Positions 58,921-64,000 of a stretch of DNA of 64,000 bases are shown here, piece by piece. The notes under the pieces are model-generated. The model did not search any database, was not told where the DNA came from, and saw only the letters and a list, made by a program, of their open reading frames with translations. The translations under genes were made by a program, and so were the position numbers. The number at the start of each line of letters is the position of its first letter. The first letter of the stretch is position 1. Source of the stretch: Gerris lacustris (Eukaryota > Arthropoda > Insecta > Hemiptera > Gerridae); the NCBI GenBank assembly GCA_951217055.1, contig OX578278.1, forward strand, positions 45,087,574-45,151,573, written 5' to 3'.

Positions 58921-60125
58921 GCAATTTTACCCCAAAATCTGAAATCAATTTATAGAACCGATTAAATGGACGGAATGCTATTCCTGACTTGTCTTGAACT
59001 TGGTCTAGTCAAAATTGAACCCGATTAGCTGAAGATTCTGGAATAGTTTAATAACGATATCCTGAGATTTGAACTACTACAATGAATCGCCAGGATGGTA
59101 TAGCCATAGCCTATTAAGACCTAACTGCTAGCCAGATATGCGTTTTCTAGTTCAAACGATTTCGCGGTTTGTGTGTATGTGGACAGAAGAATACCATAAG
59201 ACTGTGTGAACCCCACTCTTATATAGATAATCAATTATAAGTGGTCGTTATAAATAGAAGGTTATAAACAGTTTTCTAAAAAGATTGTAGGACAATACAA
59301 ATACATGGTATAAATCGGATATCTTTACTTTTCTACTATAGCTTATAATTAAACGAGAAAGATGACAGCTACGTTGACAGGAATAGATCAATCAATATAT
59401 ATTTGTAAGACGATTTCAATTCTTGAAAATTATTTTCGATAATCATTTTTGCTTTGTTACTTACATTTATATGGAATTCCGTTGTCTAAATAACTTTTAA
59501 GACAAAGGAATATTTAGTCCAAAGAACATTAGGACAAAGGAACATCAATCTTCAGAATGTAAAAGTGATAACATCACTTAGTCTAATTAACTATTAAGAC
59601 TTATTTTAAGTCTAGAATGTTTTTGGTTTGTTGACATAAACTGGAGGAAGTTTATTGTGAACAGCTGTAGTTAATTAAACTTAATTCACTAAATTTTGAA
59701 TTATTTGTTCAGTACGACGATCAGTAAATGTACTTTTCAAACCACGAATTAAGCAATGGGTTTCTTTATTGATAAGTTATATTTCATAAAGTTGTATGAA
59801 ATTTAATTTTGAGTACATAAATTTCCACGGGAAATAAAAAAAAATACTATGTTTACGGCATTTAACTCTAAACTTGTAAGTATTTTTTGAATATATTATT
59901 ATATAATTACAAATTATATTCTACTTAACTCGTCAGCATACTCTATTGCTTGGATTAATAAATGATAATAATGGCCACAATTTAATGTTGATTCGAGGTT
60001 TACCGGTATTTTAACTCGTAGCTTATTCATCACCGCAATCATTTTAAATAAAATATAGCTTCAACTGTCTTATGAGAAATATTTCCCGATTATTAATAGG
60101 GAGGGAGGATTAAACATTAGTAACT

Positions 60126-60126
<1 letters not shown>
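58921..60126. other. AT-rich non-coding DNA with R7 copy
   Basis: R7 at 59505-59610: AAGACAAAGGAATATTTAGTCC, TAGGACAAAGGAACATCAAT, AAAGTGATAACATCACTTAG. Otherwise nothing recognised. Confidence 0.55.

Positions 60127-60189
<63 letters not shown>
60127..60189. repeat. (AT)n microsatellite
   Basis: About 31 TA dinucleotides. Confidence 0.97.
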
Positions 60190-60191
<2 letters not shown>

Positions 60192-60683
60192 ACAGCAACA
60201 AATTCAATCCAATTTAATCATTAAAAATTTCCATTTTTTTAAATATATAAAAAAACCTTGTTTAAAAAGATATAAATACAAATGAAAAAAAAAGGAGATT
60301 CCAATCAAATTAAGATTATATAGCAACTCTCTAAGATACTCGATTGAATATTTTAAACAGTTTGGGTCCTTATTAAGATAAAACGCAGTTTAGCATGCTA
60401 ACTCAAGTGGAACCAAAAGCATAATTTGTTTGCTTGAAACTTTAAGATTAAGCTGGTTGAGATTTTAAAGCCAGAACTCATGAGAAGAGGTGGAGGCTGG
60501 AAACCACTGGATTTAACACATAATGAGGGGTAATTTTGACAGCTTAGAGTGTCGGCAACGTAGGTGGTCCTAATTCTAACTGTCTTGCTATTTTAGTCAT
60601 TCCTCATTCTGCCAATAAAACTATTATATCATAACTGCGAGCTATAAAACTATACATAATCAAATAGCCACAACTTTTATGAC

Positions 60684-60686
<3 letters not shown>
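60190..60686. other. AT-rich non-coding DNA
   Basis: Nothing recognised between two (AT)n arrays. Confidence 0.6.

Positions 60687-60771
<85 letters not shown>
60687..60771. repeat. (AT)n microsatellite
   Basis: About 42 TA dinucleotides. Confidence 0.97.
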
Positions 60772-60774
<3 letters not shown>

Positions 60775-61395
60775 TAGAATCATTTTAAACAAGCGAGGAT
60801 AAATAAAAACCATGTCTAAACTAATAGCCAAAATTAAATAAACAATAGTAAAAATCAATAATTTCCGCCGATTATTTCTATTATATATCCATATTATTAA
60901 AGTGATTTATTACTAACCATATATTTAATTTCTTTATTTTTATTGCCAATCCCTATGATTCTGTGGTCTACAAAGTGCATGATGTCCATTTAAGAAACTT
61001 GTCCGACACTGCTCTTACAAAACATTCCCATAGACATGAAAACCAGATTAAATCACTCGTTTGCTTAGCTCTTTAGTTCTTACCGTACGTATGTATTTAA
61101 TACTTAATTCTTAATAATTATTGATAAACAAATTTTATCTAAGTTTACAGTAAAAATAATTCGATTCGAATACGAATACCAGAAAAGAGTAATAATAACG
61201 GTGTCCTAAACTCTTTAACTCGATAGATATTGTAAACATCAAATTGATTAAAATCGTGAAATATGGGCAACAAGAATGTGTGGAATAAGAGTAACACTTT
61301 CTCCAATTTACAAAGGGTTTCATTTCCTCACCAAACTGCACCTTCTAACTAGAAAAAATTAACATATCTTTTAACTTATCAGGCAATGCATTTAA
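60772..61395. other. AT-rich non-coding DNA
   Basis: Nothing recognised. Confidence 0.55.
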
Positions 61396-62174
61396 GGAAC
61401 TAAGTTCCTTATGGCACGATCTAAAGCCCGGGAGTGAATCCGAAAAAAACGACCAAAATCACCGTCACGCAAAATCCGTCACGAAATCTACAGATGACGA
61501 TAACTTGAGTAATAGATCACCGAGTTAGATGAAATTTGGTACACATGTTCATTTTAATTTTACCAATAACCAGGCTGAGTTCGTCGGAAAACGTTATCCG
61601 CCCAAGCGTTCACGCGCAACGCTCGCGTAAACTTAAGCTTCAAAAGACGGGAAAAAGTGTTATTAAGGAAGCCTGTTACTAGACTTGTTTTGATTATTTT
61701 TATATATATGTCAATAATTTCACTTTGTTTTGTAAATAAATAAAATATAATCATGTAAAATTTCACCCTGATACAAGCAGAAGCTGTAGAGTAGGGAAGA
61801 GATATATTTTATAATATTTTAAATTAATTGGCCGGGTAGGTAGAAAACAGTCCTATTTCAATCCAAACTCCTTTAACAAACATACTCTTTCACTATAAAC
61901 TCATCATGATCAACTTTTTTCTTATATCCGATATATTATACTTATAGTAAGACGCTTGCTTTAATTATACAAATAATGATTTTCTTTTAATTTTGCCTTA
62001 ACTCTGCTAGGTACAAACAGTTCGTTACTTTTAATTTTGTCTCTTTTCTAACTCCGCCATGTATAATTAGTTAGCAATGTAAACTATGTATACGTACTTA
62101 GCAGTGTGATTTTATAATTTATATTTAATGAAAAATGTAAGGAACTTCGTTCCTACCGGGTGTCCCGCGACACC
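61396..62174 (-). mobile_element. R1 element, complete copy
   Basis: One end is GGAACTAAGTTCCTTATGGC with CCCGGGAGTGAATCC; the other is GGAACTTCGTTCCTACCGGG and the hairpin GGTGTCCCGCGACACC (62159-62174). Internal blocks agree with 27371-28290 in reverse. The 779-base size and lack of ORF mark it as non-autonomous. GGAAC...GTTCC is therefore present at both ends in inverted orientation. Confidence 0.85.
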
Positions 62175-63260
62175 ACACGTATTTTAATAACTTCTTTCTC
62201 AACTTAACAAGAAGTGAGTATTAGATACCAGTAACACTATGAGTATTACCCCTTTGATATTGTATAAAAGAGTTTCATTCTAAGAGGTGTGTCACAGGAT
62301 GCTCATTTAAAAAGTTAGATTTTTAGGTCTTGAATGCTAAAAATTGAAGATGCAAAATTCTTACTGTGGGAGGACGTGAGGAAGTTTTTATAATTGTAAT
62401 GCTCTTATATATATGTTGCTCCTTTGCTGGTATTAACGGAGGCGCCCGTCATAAGAAGGTAGTTAGAAAGCGTTTGTCGCGGTTCAATCATTTTAATATG
62501 ACCTATTAAACGATAGATAATTTTTACTAATTTTTGGTTTTCAATGATAAATCATTTATCACTTATTTCTGGCACAAATAACCTCGATAAAATTATGAAT
62601 TCACCTCAGGTAACTGCTGTTTCTAACGTTAGACGACACTTCCACAATCTCTTCATCTACATCTATAAAAATCTGTTAAGAGTGGACCACGCCTTTTAAT
62701 CCTGCCAGACTTTAGGAGGACGTTAGGTTAGAACCAGTTATCGGATGAGTTCTTATATTTACAGCCTATAATGAAAGGCCTTTTAGATTCATTAGCGGCC
62801 TGCCGACCATTTTCAGTTACGGAGACTCGTTGTCGCCTCGGGTTGTAATATTAAGCCTTAAGAAGTCACTTATACTTAATAAATCTAATTGATGTATAAA
62901 TGTATCACATTCCTTTCTGAAAGCCTGTAATTTTATAGTTATTGAATACATTGAAGATACAACCTCTTTGCTAATACGAAAAATATTCTTTGGCAGAAGT
63001 AACTTGATACAATACAGAAACAACCAAGTAGGGAATACCGCAGGATCGGTTACTGTAATCGTTTTTCTCTATCTTTTTAGACTAACAACAATTTCTTTTA
63101 AAAATACGACAGTGGAAAGCGTTTTTTTTGTTTTTTTTCTTTACACCTCATTGGACATTTGAAGAAGAAGAATCAATGAAATATTCAATCATCTTTAGAT
63201 GCTGTTATTAATGAGGAACTTACTTCACCTCACCTACTCAAACAATAAAAACAGGATTTT
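62175..63260. other. non-coding DNA
   Basis: No gene recognised; composition a little less AT-rich at 62630-62840. Short overlapping frames on both strands near 62817-63162 have no known motif. Confidence 0.55.
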
Positions 63261-64000
63261 GGAACGAAGTTCCTTATGACTCGTTACACCGTGTGGAGCC
63301 CGGGAGTGAATCCAAACAAATCGACCGTCACAAAACCAACTGTCACGAAATCGACCGATGACGATAACTTGAGCAAAAGATAACCGAGTTAGTTGAAGTT
63401 TGGTACACCATGTTCATTTTACCAATGTTCAGGATGAGTTCGTTGGACGACCTTATCCACCCAAGCGTTCGCGCGCAACGCTCGCGTAAACGTAAACTTC
63501 AAATGTAAAATTAGAATTTTAGGACGGGACAAAGTTCCAACTATATCTATTCTATGAGACAAAAAACTGTTATAAATATTTATTTTTAGTAAAACTAACA
63601 CCGACACCGGTATGAAGTCATAAAGATCGCTACATTTATTAAAGCCGACCTAAATCTTTAAAATAGAGAAAACAAAGTTTTTACCGATATCTTAAGTTCT
63701 AACGTAACGATTTTAATAAAACTTCATACACATCGTCTAAAGCACAATTGAAACAGGCATGTAAAATTTCAACCTGATACAAGCAGAAGTTTTTGTGTAG
63801 GAAAGTGATACATTTTATAATATTTTAAATTAGTAGGCAGGGTAAGTAGAGAACAGTCCTATTTCCTACCTACTACAACCATACTCTTTAACTACAAACT
63901 CATCATGATAAACTGGTTTCTCAATATTCAATACTTATTACTTCAATACTTAAGATTAAAATAATGTTTTTTTTTTAATTGTGCCCTAACTCCGCTAAGT
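63261..64000 (-). mobile_element. R1 element cut by window end
   Basis: Starts GGAACGAAGTTCCTTATG at 63261, then GAGCCCGGGAGTGAATCC, ACGATAACTTGAGCAAAAG, CCCAAGCGTTCGCGCGCAAC, GACACCGGTATGAAG, TTGAAACAGGCATGTAAAAT, and stops at TGCCCTAACTCCGC at the window edge. The hairpin end would lie about 150-200 bases beyond. Confidence 0.8.

Overview
This is an AT-rich, non-bacterial window with no recognisable host protein-coding gene. It looks like repeat-filled intergenic or intronic DNA of an arthropod (insect or crustacean; I cannot place the species). The evidence is a broken Ty1/copia element, a hAT transposase fossil of the ZMYM1-like type, a pogo/Tigger-type MITE with TA target duplication, termini of the CACCCTGTATA kind common in arthropods, very long (AT)n arrays, and many low-GC dispersed repeats. 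No rRNA, complete tRNA, CRISPR or operon structure is visible.

Layout. 1-13.4 kb: AT-rich DNA with a partial R1 repeat, a truncated CACCCTGTATA-ended element and three copies of repeat family R2. 13.98-19.45 kb: one near full-length copia element. It has a tRNA-iMet primer site, gag, protease, integrase, RT and RNase H regions and a polypurine tract, but about ten stops or frameshifts and a 1.2-kb insertion break it. Where its LTRs should be lie two unrelated palindromes, each bounded by TG...CA. 19.4-27.2 kb: a hammerhead-like repeat, a 310-bp MITE that still carries the end of a reading frame, a 1.08-kb multi-arm foldback element, and a broken hAT transposase on the minus strand. 27.3-34.1 kb: R1 and R3 repeats, partly fused into chimeras. 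36.9-38.2 kb: a non-autonomous hAT element with an 8-bp target duplication ATATTATG, holding a large inverted repeat and a GC-rich tandem array. 42.3 and 58.3 kb: palindromes made of two diverging hammerhead-like repeats. 47.1 kb: pogo-type MITE. 48-58 kb: short near-perfect hairpins, R4/R5 repeats and a GC-rich island between direct repeats. 61.4-64 kb: two more R1 copies, one cut by the window end.

Repeat names used here: R1 = family ending in a GGTGTC/GACACC hairpin and GGAACGAAGTTCC; R2 = family with GGCAGCAAAATGGAATTTT at one end; R3 = family with a GGGTCC...GGACCC-type hairpin, GTCCGTC repeats and 'GCCGCCATCTTG' tandem units; R4 = family with CAGACATCAGGGAACATTT; R5 = family with GAGAAAGTATTGTGATGGC; R6 = hammerhead-like family; R7 = GGGACAAAGGAACATCAC family.

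Nothing here forms a pathway. The theme is self-complementary DNA: LTR-position hairpins, alternating hairpin arrays, foldback elements and diverging ribozyme-like copies recur through the window. All similarity statements come from reading the sequence by eye and from general knowledge of families; no database search was made.
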